Part shown: one piece after another, positions 41,221-51,237 of the stretch
Numbering within the stretch: the first letter of the stretch is position 1
How the letters are laid out: every line of letters starts with the position of its first letter
Assembly (NCBI GenBank): GCA_026418015.1
Contig: JAOACE010000005.1
Span: 1 to 64,000 of the forward strand
Reading direction: 5' to 3'
Source of the DNA: Leptospiraceae bacterium
GTDB taxonomy: Bacteria > Spirochaetota > Leptospiria > Leptospirales > Leptonemataceae
Length of the DNA stretch: 64,000 nt
Notes under the pieces: model-generated
The model's input: only the letters and a program-made list of their open reading frames with translations
What the model was told of the DNA's origin: nothing
The model's database searches: none
Translations under genes and position numbers: made by a program

Positions 41221-44200
41221 ATGTTTAATGTTTTTTTAGAAAAATATTTTGATAAAATTCATCTTGATATAAACTCAAACGTAAAATATATTTATAATCT
41301 GCCCCAGAGTAGCTGGTCTTTTTTTGTTTCTAGTATATTTCAAGAAGGAATTTTAAAAAATCGATTACACGATTCGAAAAAGTCTGATTTTATTGTTTTT
41401 ATTTTCCCCGACAAAGAATTGGCGAAACAAACCTACGAAGAAGCTTCATTATATATTTCTGAAGAAAATCTCTATCTTTTTTTAGATTTGAATGGCATTC
41501 CCTATGAATGGGCTCCCCATGATATATATATTTCCGGAGAAAGGATCCGAACCCTTTATGCAATCCGAAGTCAAAAAAAAGGCATTATTTTTACTACTAT
41601 ACAAGTAATTTTGAAAAAACTTCCTTCCGTAGACTTGTGGAAAAACAATCTTTTGTTATTGAAAAAAAATCAAAAGATCGACTTAAAACATTTGTTACAA
41701 ACGCTGGTTGGTTTTGGCTATCGTTCGGTAGAAAAAGTCGAAAACATGGGGGAATTCTCTCTTAAAGGAGAAATCCTCGATATTTTCCCCGTTCATTTAG
41801 ATAAGCCAATTCGCATCGATTTTTTTGATATAGAAATTGAATCCATTCGATTTTTTGATGTCGATTCCCAAAGAAGTTTAGAATCTATCGAACAAACAGA
41901 AATTTTGCCCACTGGGGAGGTAACACTCACAAGAGAACAATTTCTAGAACTAAAAGAAACCTTGTTAAAATTCGATCATCAACTAAGAAAACCAGATTGG
42001 TTGTTTCAGAATCATTATTTAGAGTATCCACGAGTTAACAGTAGAGAACTCAATGGTTTGTTAGAATTGATGGGATTTCAATTCCCTTATAGTACCTTCT
42101 GGGATTATTTTTCTATTCCACCTTTTTGTATTTTTGCTTTAGAAGAACAATTAGAAAAGCAAAAAGAAATTCTTTTTCGAGAATATTCAACTCTTTATGA
42201 TATTTATAAAAGTCAAAAGATTGCATTAAGTCCCGAAGAATTATTAGATCAAAGTTTGGATTTTTCGTCATTTCGTTATCCTCATATTTTTATCCATTAT
42301 TTGTATGATTTAGAAAACAAAGAACCTTCTGTTAAAAGAATTCACCATCATCTAAAAGATACAGAAAAATTTAAAGGAAAGATTACTGAATTTCGAAATT
42401 CGATCCAAGAATTACTAAAGCAAAATGCTTATATTTTTGTTAGCTCTTTGTATGATGTACAATTAGATCGAATTGCATCATTCTTAAAAAATGAACAAAT
42501 TCCTTTTAAAAAAATCGATTTAAAAGACAATTTAAAGTTACTACCAGGTTCTATTTATCTTATAGAAAGTGAATTAAGTAAGGGATTTACTTTTACAGAA
42601 GAAAATTTCTATCTTTTTACAGATTCGGATATTTTTGGAAAAACTTATACAAAAAAATTTAAATATAAAACTCAACATACATCGCCATTAGAATCTTACC
42701 TCGATTTAAAAGAAGGAGATTATGTAGTACATATTAATCACGGAATTGGAAGGTTCTTGCGATTAGAAAGAATTAAAGCAGGAGGAAGGGAAAGAGATTG
42801 TCTTATAATAGAATATGCAGATAAAGATGTACTCTATGTTCCATTGGATCAGATTTCTTTAATACAACGATATTTATCGCCAGAAGAAAATCCGCGTTTA
42901 GATCATTTAGGAAAAGCTTCCTTCAAAAAAATTAGAGAAAAAGTAGAAAAAAACGTAGAAGAATTTGCGAAAGAATTGATGGAACTGTATGCAGCACGTT
43001 TAGAATTGAAAGGTTATGCATTTCCTCCGGATGGTGAATGGCAAGAAGCTTTCGAAAGAGAATTTCCTTACGAAGAAACCCCCGATCAGATTAGAGCTAT
43101 CGAAGATGTAAAAAGAGATATGGAATCCGAAAGACCGATGGATCGATTGGTTTGTGGCGATGTGGGGTATGGTAAAACAGAAGTGGCAATTCGAGCGATT
43201 TTTAAATGTGTAATGGCTGGAAAACAAGCAGTTGTTATTTGTCCTACTACTATTTTAGCTAGACAACATTACATGAATTTTAAAGAACGATTTAAAAATT
43301 TTTCTGTTAATGTGGATTGGATTTCTGGTTTAAGAACCTCTCAGGAAATACGAAAAATCAAGCAATTATTAAAAGAAAAAAAGATCGATGTGATCGTTGG
43401 TACACATGCGTTACTTTCTAACGATGTCCATATTCCAGAATTAGGGTTATTGGTGATTGACGAAGAACAGCGATTTGGTGTTGCCCATAAGGAGAAATTG
43501 AAAAAATTAAAAAAAACAGTGGATGTTTTAACATTGAGTGCAACTCCTATACCAAGAACATTACACATGTCTTTGATTGGTATTCGCGATCTGTCGATTA
43601 TCAATACACCACCTAAGGAGAGAAAACCAGTAGAGACCTATGTTTTAGAAGACAACAATTTAGCTTTAAAAGATGCAATTTTAAAAGAATTACAGAGAGG
43701 TGGACAGATATTTTATTTACATAACAGAATCAAAACCTTAGACTTGGTTGCAGAAAGAATTCGAAGTTTGGTTCCAGATATTCGTATTGCGATATTACAT
43801 AGCAAATTACACGATAAAGATATCGATACGATTTTAAACGATTTTATCGACTATAAATATGATTTACTACTTACAACCACTATCATAGAAAATGGAATTG
43901 ATATGCCGAATGTCAATACGTTGATTGTAGACGAAGCGGATAAATTTGGATTATCTCAGTTGTATCAATTAAGAGGTAGAGTGGGACGTTCGAATAGACA
44001 AGCCTATGCTTATTTTTTCCATAAAGGAAAGAGTGTACTTACAGAAGAAGCTCAAAAACGATTAAATACCTTGTTGGAGTATCAAGAATTAGGAAGTGGC
44101 TTTAAAATCGCTATGCGTGATCTCGAAATACGAGGAGCAGGAAATATTTTAGGAAAAGAACAATCCGGAGACATTATAGAAGTTGGATACGAGTTGTACT

Positions 44201-44790
44201 TAAAACTTTTAGAAAATGCAATTAAAAAACTTAAAGGCGAAAAAATTGAACAAGAAATTCGGTGTAATATATACTTTCATTTTGATTTTTATTTATCAGA
44301 AAATTATATACGAGATACGCGTCAAAGAATTGAATTTTATAAACGCTTCGAATCTGCCAAAACCATCGAAGAATATCAAGAAGTAGTATTAGAATTAAAA
44401 GATCGTTTTGGAGAACCCGACGAACAATCAAAAATCTTTTTACTACAAGAAGAGATACGAGCTCTTGGAACACAATTAGGAATTGAATCCATCTCGGAAG
44501 AAAATGGTTCAATACAAATTCAACCATCGAAACATTTTAAAGTACCAGTAGAAAAAATGTTAGAGATCATCCAAAAGAAAAAATCCTTTTATATTAAGCC
44601 TGGTAATACCAAATACATATATTTTGATACATTAAGACTCAAATATCTAAAAGATAATAGATTAAAATACGAAGGTTTAAAAATACCCGTAACACAAGAA
44701 GATCTAAAAAATCTTATTGAACATCTAAAAGGACTAGTAGAATTAAGCAATCAAGAACTTGTACAAAAAAAACAAAAAACTATTGCATAA
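41221..44790 (+). CDS. mfd: Transcription-repair coupling factor
   Basis: GDYVVHINHGIGRF, CGDVGYGKTEVAIRA, LVIDEEQRFGV, SATPIPRTLHMSL, QLRGRVGRSNRQAYAYF. Confidence 0.97.
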   Translation: MFNVFLEKYFDKIHLDINSNVKYIYNLPQSSWSFFVSSIFQEGILKNRLHDSKKSDFIVFIFPDKELAKQTYEEASLYISEENLYLFLDLNGIPYEWAPHDIYISGERIRTLYAIRSQKKGIIFTTIQVILKKLPSVDLWKNNLLLLKKNQKIDLKHLLQTLVGFGYRSVEKVENMGEFSLKGEILDIFPVHLDKPIRIDFFDIEIESIRFFDVDSQRSLESIEQTEILPTGEVTLTREQFLELKETLLKFDHQLRKPDWLFQNHYLEYPRVNSRELNGLLELMGFQFPYSTFWDYFSIPPFCIFALEEQLEKQKEILFREYSTLYDIYKSQKIALSPEELLDQSLDFSSFRYPHIFIHYLYDLENKEPSVKRIHHHLKDTEKFKGKITEFRNSIQELLKQNAYIFVSSLYDVQLDRIASFLKNEQIPFKKIDLKDNLKLLPGSIYLIESELSKGFTFTEENFYLFTDSDIFGKTYTKKFKYKTQHTSPLESYLDLKEGDYVVHINHGIGRFLRLERIKAGGRERDCLIIEYADKDVLYVPLDQISLIQRYLSPEENPRLDHLGKASFKKIREKVEKNVEEFAKELMELYAARLELKGYAFPPDGEWQEAFEREFPYEETPDQIRAIEDVKRDMESERPMDRLVCGDVGYGKTEVAIRAIFKCVMAGKQAVVICPTTILARQHYMNFKERFKNFSVNVDWISGLRTSQEIRKIKQLLKEKKIDVIVGTHALLSNDVHIPELGLLVIDEEQRFGVAHKEKLKKLKKTVDVLTLSATPIPRTLHMSLIGIRDLSIINTPPKERKPVETYVLEDNNLALKDAILKELQRGGQIFYLHNRIKTLDLVAERIRSLVPDIRIAILHSKLHDKDIDTILNDFIDYKYDLLLTTTIIENGIDMPNVNTLIVDEADKFGLSQLYQLRGRVGRSNRQAYAYFFHKGKSVLTEEAQKRLNTLLEYQELGSGFKIAMRDLEIRGAGNILGKEQSGDIIEVGYELYLKLLENAIKKLKGEKIEQEIRCNIYFHFDFYLSENYIRDTRQRIEFYKRFESAKTIEEYQEVVLELKDRFGEPDEQSKIFLLQEEIRALGTQLGIESISEENGSIQIQPSKHFKVPVEKMLEIIQKKKSFYIKPGNTKYIYFDTLRLKYLKDNRLKYEGLKIPVTQEDLKNLIEHLKGLVELSNQELVQKKQKTIA

Positions 44791-44838
44791 GAAAATAAAA
44801 AAAAAACTTTGAATTAATTTTAATGGGAGTAATCAATT

Positions 44839-45564
44839 ATGAAGTTCAAAACCTTATTATTTACGATATTAATCACATTCCTAGCAAATCATTGTAAAGA
44901 AAAAGCTGGAACAACCATAGAAACCATAGGGAAGGATAATTTAACAACTACATCTTTCGAAACTTATTACGAAACTTATATAGAAAAGGCTTCTCGATTA
45001 GCAAATGCAGAAAAGAAAACCCTCTACGAATTGATGTGCAATCCAGAAAAGGTTCCCCAAGACCCTGCTATTCAAGAATTGATAGCTGGATTGTATCCAG
45101 AAAATGCTTACCAAAAATACCGCGAAATGAAGATTATAGAACAAGCAGCTAAATCCGAAGGATTTGATAAAAAACCCGTCATCAAGAACATCTTAGAACA
45201 AGTACAAATGGAAACACTCATAAATCTTTACATACAAGAAAAGATGCAAGAAAAAATCAAACTGACTTCTGAACAAATCGAAAAACGATGCGAAGAACTT
45301 CGTCAAAAAGATAAGCGATTTACCGCTATACCGATTGATCAATGTTTGAAGATAGCAGAAGCATCATTAATGCAAGAAATTGTTCGAATGGAATATCCTA
45401 AATTAATCAACGAAATAAAAGAATCCGTACAAATTAAAAAAAATCCACAATTTGATAAAGATAAATATTTAAAAGAAGAGATTAAATTGTTTAAAGAAGC
45501 ACAAAAAATTGGAAAATGCCCTAATCTAACAGAACAATCAAAACAAGAACAAAATAAAAAATAA
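44839..45564 (+). CDS. Hypothetical lipoprotein (SurA N-domain-like helical)
   Basis: Signal peptide with LANHC; helical charged sequence directly downstream of mfd. Confidence 0.6.
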   Translation: MKFKTLLFTILITFLANHCKEKAGTTIETIGKDNLTTTSFETYYETYIEKASRLANAEKKTLYELMCNPEKVPQDPAIQELIAGLYPENAYQKYREMKIIEQAAKSEGFDKKPVIKNILEQVQMETLINLYIQEKMQEKIKLTSEQIEKRCEELRQKDKRFTAIPIDQCLKIAEASLMQEIVRMEYPKLINEIKESVQIKKNPQFDKDKYLKEEIKLFKEAQKIGKCPNLTEQSKQEQNKK

Positions 45565-45567
45565 ATT

Positions 45568-45591
45568 TTAAGGCTCAGCTTTGAGCCTTAA
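45568..45591. terminator. Bidirectional terminator hairpin between convergent genes
   Basis: TTAAGGCTCA GCTT TGAGCCTTAA perfect 10-bp stem. Confidence 0.7.
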
Positions 45592-46739
45592 CCTATCTTA
45601 GAAGTTATAATATTTTTATAAATTTCTCTAAATTTATGGATAAATAATTCCACCTCTTCTTGTTTTGTAAAAATACCATAAGAGAAGCGTAATGCTTGTT
45701 GAGCCAATTTCTCACTGTATCCCATTCTAATTAGATTTTGGGAAGGTTGTCTTGTGCGGGATTTGCAAGAACTTCCCGTAGAGCACACAATTCCTACCTG
45801 ATCTAGATACATCAAAACAAAGTCTAAATCTTCTAATTCGGGGAAAATTGCATAAGTGGTGTGTTGAACCCTATTAGAAAATTCTCCAACGATAATTGCA
45901 TTACATTCATCTTTTAAGAAAGATTCTATTTTTTGTTGATAACTTTTTAAATTTTTGTAATCCTCTTGATGTTGGAATTGCCATTCGAAGGCATCTACAA
46001 GGTTTTTAATGGCCACAAAATTTTCTGTTCCCGCTCTTAGTTCATTTTCTTGTAATCCACCTTTAAACAATGGTTTTAAATTACTATTTTTAGAAATAAA
46101 AGCGGCACTTCCATATCCAGCCCCAATTTTATGACCATTTACGGTACAAGCATCTAAACACGAAAAATCCATCGCGAACTTACCGTTGATTTGAATAGTA
46201 TCGCTAATCAAGGGAATCGATAATTCTTTTGCAATTTTTGCTATTTCTTGTAGAGGTTGAATTACTCCTGTTTCGTTGGAAACAGCAATACAACCCATAA
46301 AAGATATTTCTTCTGGTCTAATGTTAAATTTTTTTATTGTAGGTATGATATCTTCTGGATTTACTCTACCTTCTTTGTTTGGAGGTAGCATGATGGTTTT
46401 GATGTTATATAGTTCACAAGCGCCATAGAAACAATCATGTTCATAAGGAGAAACAATAGCGTAAGGTTTTTCGGGAACAAAAAAAGAATAAACCATTTGG
46501 TGAACTGCCTCAGTTCCCGTAGAGGTAAAAATAACTTCTAGGTTGTAAGAATCCAAATGATAAAATTTTTTTAATAATTCTTTTAATTTTTTTCTGCTGT
46601 TTTCTATGATAGTGAAATTTTTCTGTGAATAAAAAGATATACCACTGGGGTTTGCATAGTTTTCGAAGTATAAGTTTAAATTGTTCTGAATTATTTCTTT
46701 AATGGGAGGATGAGTAGAATTATAGTCAAAATAGATCAT
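45588..46739 (-). CDS. Cysteine desulfurase family protein (NifS/IscS-like)
   Basis: FDYNSTHPP, TGTEAVH, VNGHKIGAGYGSAAF (PLP Lys), CSTGSSCKSRTR. Confidence 0.92.
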   Translation of the reverse strand: MIYFDYNSTHPPIKEIIQNNLNLYFENYANPSGISFYSQKNFTIIENSRKKLKELLKKFYHLDSYNLEVIFTSTGTEAVHQMVYSFFVPEKPYAIVSPYEHDCFYGACELYNIKTIMLPPNKEGRVNPEDIIPTIKKFNIRPEEISFMGCIAVSNETGVIQPLQEIAKIAKELSIPLISDTIQINGKFAMDFSCLDACTVNGHKIGAGYGSAAFISKNSNLKPLFKGGLQENELRAGTENFVAIKNLVDAFEWQFQHQEDYKNLKSYQQKIESFLKDECNAIIVGEFSNRVQHTTYAIFPELEDLDFVLMYLDQVGIVCSTGSSCKSRTRQPSQNLIRMGYSEKLAQQALRFSYGIFTKQEEVELFIHKFREIYKNIITSKIG

Positions 46740-46956
46740 AATTACAAAAAATTCAAATCATTGTCTTAAAAAAGCAATTTATTTTAGGATTTGAAAAATG
46801 AATGATTGTGGTGTAAAATTATCAAAGTTGAATTTAAAATATTTTAATTTTTTGCTTTATTTTTATGATTGTATATTCAATAAAATATTGTGAATTTTTT
46901 TAAAAAAAGTTCTAAAATTTTTGTTATAATTTAAGAAAAAAGCATATATAATATAT

Positions 46957-47466
46957 ATGAAGACCCAACACTTTTTTACCAACGAAGTATGTAAAACATC
47001 CATTAATATTACGTCCTTTCATTTTGAATACTTGATTTATCTAACAGAAACACGCTTTAACGGTAATTTATCTTTAACGATTGATTATTTACTAAAAAAA
47101 TATTTAACTTATCTTTATAGGATAAGCATTGCTCCAACCAAAAGAACATTAACAGCAACCTACCAGCCAAGAACCAAAAACTATGTGATAAAAAAAATCC
47201 GTATACAGCCAACTTATTGGGGGAAGTTGTATGAACTTCGGTTTCTCTTAGGATTCTCAGTGAGTTTTATGATTCGTATTATGCTCGACTGGGAAATGCA
47301 AGATGAACAAATTCCAGTTGAACCCATATTTAGTAGACCCCCTTTAACTTCTGAGGATGAGGAAATTTACGCTCATATTCAGTTTGGGAATAATTATTCA
47401 TCTTATAATAGGTTGAGTCATATCAACTTAGAGGTATATAGTGAGTTTTCATGTCCAGCTGCCTGA
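46957..47466 (+). CDS. DUF1564-like protein, paralog of 1258..1767
   Basis: Same length (169 aa) and core as 1258..1767; ends SCPAA. Confidence 0.65.
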   Translation: MKTQHFFTNEVCKTSINITSFHFEYLIYLTETRFNGNLSLTIDYLLKKYLTYLYRISIAPTKRTLTATYQPRTKNYVIKKIRIQPTYWGKLYELRFLLGFSVSFMIRIMLDWEMQDEQIPVEPIFSRPPLTSEDEEIYAHIQFGNNYSSYNRLSHINLEVYSEFSCPAA

Positions 47467-47577
47467 TTTAGTATAAATTATTCTTGAATATAAACTAATT
47501 TTATTATATTTTTTTATAATAAATAATATATTTCTTTTTACACCTGCTATTGGTTTTTCAAGAAATAATTCCATTTT

Positions 47578-48759
47578 TCAGAAGTTTTCTCTAATTTTTT
47601 TGCAATCTGCTGAATCTAAATATTTTGTTCTAAAACAATCTGCTTCTTCGAAACGTTTTAATGACGTCAATGTTTTATATATTAACTCATTATACATAGG
47701 TTCTTGTAAAAAGTTTTTCGGTTTTATTTCTCTAAAAGATTGTAAAGTTTTTAAAGAATTTTCTGGTAGATCTAACAATAAAAATAAATATGTCATTTCT
47801 AAATATGCGTCAATCTGAGTACTTCTATAATCCATAGCGCCTTTATATCGATCTAATGCGAGATGTAGCAGTTCTTGATTTCTTTTTTTCTTATACATCA
47901 AAATATATAATCTAGCATGGTTCAAAAAAAGGTTATCCATATTTTCTAAATCAGTTGTATAAATCAATTTATTCATGTATTCGTTTGTTTCTTCTAAATG
48001 ATTGCATACAAATAAATTCTTTGGACAATCTTCTTTAAGATAAAATGGTATAGTTTTTCCTATGTATTGATAAATGGCAAAATGATACTTCGGATTTTTA
48101 TTCAATAAATTCAGTAAGGCTAAATCCATTTCTTGTGGAAATGGCAAATTTTGATCTTTTAATAAATGATTTTTATAAATATTATTTTCTATATAATCTA
48201 TATATTTTTTCCAAAAAATTTTGGCATCGTTAGGATAACATATTGCATCGTAGGATTGTTGTAAAATATAAGGCAGAAGAATGTTTTTTTTCTCGATTGT
48301 GATTTCTGATGGAATTTCTAATGCATAATTGGTTGCTTCTTTAAAATAGATAATGGCTTGTAACACATATTCTTTTTTATCATCCCAATACTTATATGAT
48401 TTTTGGGTAATATAAGTTGGTTCGAAGAAAAAAAAGTTATATTTTTTTAAAAAATCCCATTCGTATTCTTTATCTTGAGCAATGGTAGATTGAATTTCTA
48501 CTGGACAAAGCTTGGACATTCGAATTAAATCTACATTGTTTTTATTCAGTATATCTATTGCTGGTAAAAAGTAATCATTGTATGCCTTTTTAGGATCAGA
48601 GGAACCTATTTCTGGATATTTGCTGGAAATTTGGTAAAGAAACGATAAAAACCTAAACCTGTATTGATAAACAATTATACTTCCTACAATCCAGATAAAT
48701 ATTAAAAATAAAAAATGGTATTTATATTTTAATAATTGTTTAAATATAATAGAAATCAT
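47578..48759 (-). CDS. Hypothetical membrane-anchored protein, TPR-like
   Basis: N-terminal TM; helical repeats near C-terminus (ALDRYKGAMDYRSTQIDAYLEMTYLFLLLDLPENSLKTLQSF). Confidence 0.6.
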   Translation of the reverse strand: MISIIFKQLLKYKYHFLFLIFIWIVGSIIVYQYRFRFLSFLYQISSKYPEIGSSDPKKAYNDYFLPAIDILNKNNVDLIRMSKLCPVEIQSTIAQDKEYEWDFLKKYNFFFFEPTYITQKSYKYWDDKKEYVLQAIIYFKEATNYALEIPSEITIEKKNILLPYILQQSYDAICYPNDAKIFWKKYIDYIENNIYKNHLLKDQNLPFPQEMDLALLNLLNKNPKYHFAIYQYIGKTIPFYLKEDCPKNLFVCNHLEETNEYMNKLIYTTDLENMDNLFLNHARLYILMYKKKRNQELLHLALDRYKGAMDYRSTQIDAYLEMTYLFLLLDLPENSLKTLQSFREIKPKNFLQEPMYNELIYKTLTSLKRFEEADCFRTKYLDSADCKKIRENF

Positions 48760-48844
48760 GTTGATTAATGATTAGTTTTTTAAATTTACTTTATGACAAT
48801 CAAAAAATAGTAGAAAGAATATAAATAAAATATAAAATTGTACT

Positions 48845-48949
48845 ATGGCAAATTCAAAAACTATTAACGTAAGAAGAAAACACCGAAAACGATTAAAAAA
48901 ACTAAAAGAAAAAAGAAAACTACAAAAAATGATAGCAAAAAAGAAATAA
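48845..48949 (+). CDS. 34-aa highly basic protein, possible small ribosome-associated protein
   Basis: MANSKTINVRRKHRKRLKKLKEKRKLQKMIAKKK, unannotated in the ORF track (<60 aa). Confidence 0.55.
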   Translation: MANSKTINVRRKHRKRLKKLKEKRKLQKMIAKKK

Positions 48950-48999
48950 AATTAAAGAACAATTTATAGGAACAATCGTCAAGACATATAGGTATTGTT

Positions 49000-49779
49000 A
49001 TGAATCAATTTTTTCTTATGGCGAAAAAGAGGATAATTCCTCTTTTATTTTTTTTAATTGTAAGCAATTCAATTTTGGCAGAAGGAGAAGATAAAAAAGA
49101 ATCATTCGATATTTCATCCCTTAAAAAAGAAGTCATTGAATTCTATCAGCCTCCTGAATGTTTTCAAATAATGTTTAGGACAAACCTTAACATTCCTGGA
49201 TATGGTGTTCAGAGTGCAGATGGTTCTGTTCGCGCAGATAATGTTAATAATCGAATTAGAATCATCTTAACAGAAGCAAATTTAGGTATTACAATCAGCT
49301 GGATCACTGTTATAAATAATACGGCATATTTAACTAACCCAAGACAAGAGGGTATTTTAAAAATGCCCGTAGAAAAACTCCAACTAGGAAGTTTTGTCAA
49401 TAATAATATTCAAATGCCTTTTTCTTTGTTTCAGGATATTTTGTTTGGTAGATTGCCGAATGCTTTAATACAATCCGAACAATGGTTTTTCGAAGAAAAT
49501 CAACTTAGAGCAAGTTATATGGGAGAAGATGGTTCTACCATCAAATTTTATTTTTTGCCAACCGATAGAAAACGCATTCAAAAAATTGAATACATAAACC
49601 CCAAAATCAACTACTTAGCAATTGCAAATTTCGAAGGAAAATTCTACGATACAAAATATCCCAAAAGTGTTAACATCAATACCTACCAAGGAAAGAAACC
49701 CTTAGAATCTATGGGAATCTATTTCTATCGTTATATCGATAAAGCTTGGTGCAAAGATGAATATTTTCCCATAAAATAA
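49000..49779 (+). CDS. Hypothetical exported protein (LolA/LolB-fold-like beta protein)
   Basis: Signal peptide; beta-rich sequence with outer-membrane-lipoprotein-sorting character; weak. Confidence 0.55.
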   Translation: MNQFFLMAKKRIIPLLFFLIVSNSILAEGEDKKESFDISSLKKEVIEFYQPPECFQIMFRTNLNIPGYGVQSADGSVRADNVNNRIRIILTEANLGITISWITVINNTAYLTNPRQEGILKMPVEKLQLGSFVNNNIQMPFSLFQDILFGRLPNALIQSEQWFFEENQLRASYMGEDGSTIKFYFLPTDRKRIQKIEYINPKINYLAIANFEGKFYDTKYPKSVNINTYQGKKPLESMGIYFYRYIDKAWCKDEYFPIK

Positions 49780-49801
49780 AGCGGTAATCCCGCTTTATTT
49801 T
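49773..49801. terminator. Bidirectional terminator between 49000..49779 and gltD
   Basis: AAATAAAGCGG TAATC CCGCTTTATTT perfect stem followed by T-rich tract. Confidence 0.8.
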
Positions 49802-51237
49802 TTTACTTTTGCAAGATATTCATCTACTACATCTGCGCACTTTCTACCTTCGGAAATTGCCCAAACAATCAAGGATTGTCCTCTTCGTACATCGCCACAA
49901 GCAAAGATACCATCAACAGATGTTTTAAAATGATTTCCACCGATTCCAAAAGATGCTTTGATATTGCCATATTCATCAAATTCTACACCAAATTCTTTTA
50001 ATTGATCCAAAATAGGAGATTGTTTGGGACCACTAAATCCAATTGCAATAAAAACGAGGTCAGCAGGTAATTCGAATTCTGTGTTGGGAATATCAATGAT
50101 TTCTCTACGAGATTTTTTTATTACTTCATTTCCATAGACTGCAACAACATGCCCATTTTTTCCTTTAAAACCTTTGGTTTGTGTAGCCCATTTTCGAATT
50201 ACTCCTTCTTCTTGGGAAGTGGATGTTCTTAATATTCTTGGATAGAATGGCCAAGGATCACTTTCGCTTCTACTTAATGGAGGCATTGGGTTATAATCAA
50301 GTTGGGTTACTGATTTTGCTCCTTGTCTATTAGCAGTTCCAATACAATCTGATGCTGTGTCTCCACCACCTATTACAATAACATGTTTTCCTTTTGCATT
50401 GATTGGGTTTTTAACTTTATCACCAGCTACAATTCTATTAGCTTGAATTAAGTAATCCATCGCGTAATAGATTCCTTTTAAATCTGCACCAGGTACATTC
50501 AGCTTCCTTGGTTCTTCTGCGCCCATTGCTAGTATGATTGCATCGAATTCTTCTCTTAGTTGTTGGATGGTTATATCTACTCCAACGTTAGTGTTGGTTT
50601 TAAATTTAACACCTTCCATTTTTAATTGTTCTAATCTTCTATCGATTCGCCATTTTTCCATTTTAAAGTCTGGTATACCATATCGAAGAAGTCCTCCAAT
50701 TCTGTCTTCTCTTTCGAATACTGTTACACTATGTCCTTTTCGCGCTAGTTGTTGTGCTGCTGCTAATCCAGCTGGGCCAGAACCTACAATAGCAACTTTT
50801 TTTCCTGTTAAGAATTCCGGAGGCAGAGGTTCTACCCAACCTTCTTCGAAGCCACGATCAATGATTGTTCTTTCTATGTTCTTTATAGCAACAGGGTAAT
50901 CGATTAAACCAAGAGTACAAGCATATTCGCAAGGTGCTGGACATAGCATACCTGTGAATTCTGGAAAATTATTCGTTGCATGTAATCGATTTAGAGCATC
51001 TTTCCATAATCCATGATATATTAAATCATTCCATTCTGGGATTAAATTATCTACGGGACATCCAGTATCTCCTTGACAAAATGGTATTCCACAATCCATG
51101 CATCTAGCACCTTGTATTCGAGCTGTGGTATCATCGTAAGAATCTTCGAATTCTTTAAAATGTTTTATCCTTTTTTCTACTGGCTCTCTTGGTATATCGG
51201 AACGTTTATATTCTAAAAAACCTGTTATTTTACCCAT
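49795..51237 (-). CDS. gltD: Glutamate synthase small subunit
   Basis: CMDCGIPFCQGDTGCPVDNLIPEWNDL, VAIVGSGPAGLAAAQQLARKGH, VIVIGGGDTASDC. Confidence 0.96.
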   Translation of the reverse strand: MGKITGFLEYKRSDIPREPVEKRIKHFKEFEDSYDDTTARIQGARCMDCGIPFCQGDTGCPVDNLIPEWNDLIYHGLWKDALNRLHATNNFPEFTGMLCPAPCEYACTLGLIDYPVAIKNIERTIIDRGFEEGWVEPLPPEFLTGKKVAIVGSGPAGLAAAQQLARKGHSVTVFEREDRIGGLLRYGIPDFKMEKWRIDRRLEQLKMEGVKFKTNTNVGVDITIQQLREEFDAIILAMGAEEPRKLNVPGADLKGIYYAMDYLIQANRIVAGDKVKNPINAKGKHVIVIGGGDTASDCIGTANRQGAKSVTQLDYNPMPPLSRSESDPWPFYPRILRTSTSQEEGVIRKWATQTKGFKGKNGHVVAVYGNEVIKKSRREIIDIPNTEFELPADLVFIAIGFSGPKQSPILDQLKEFGVEFDEYGNIKASFGIGGNHFKTSVDGIFACGDVRRGQSLIVWAISEGRKCADVVDEYLAKVKK

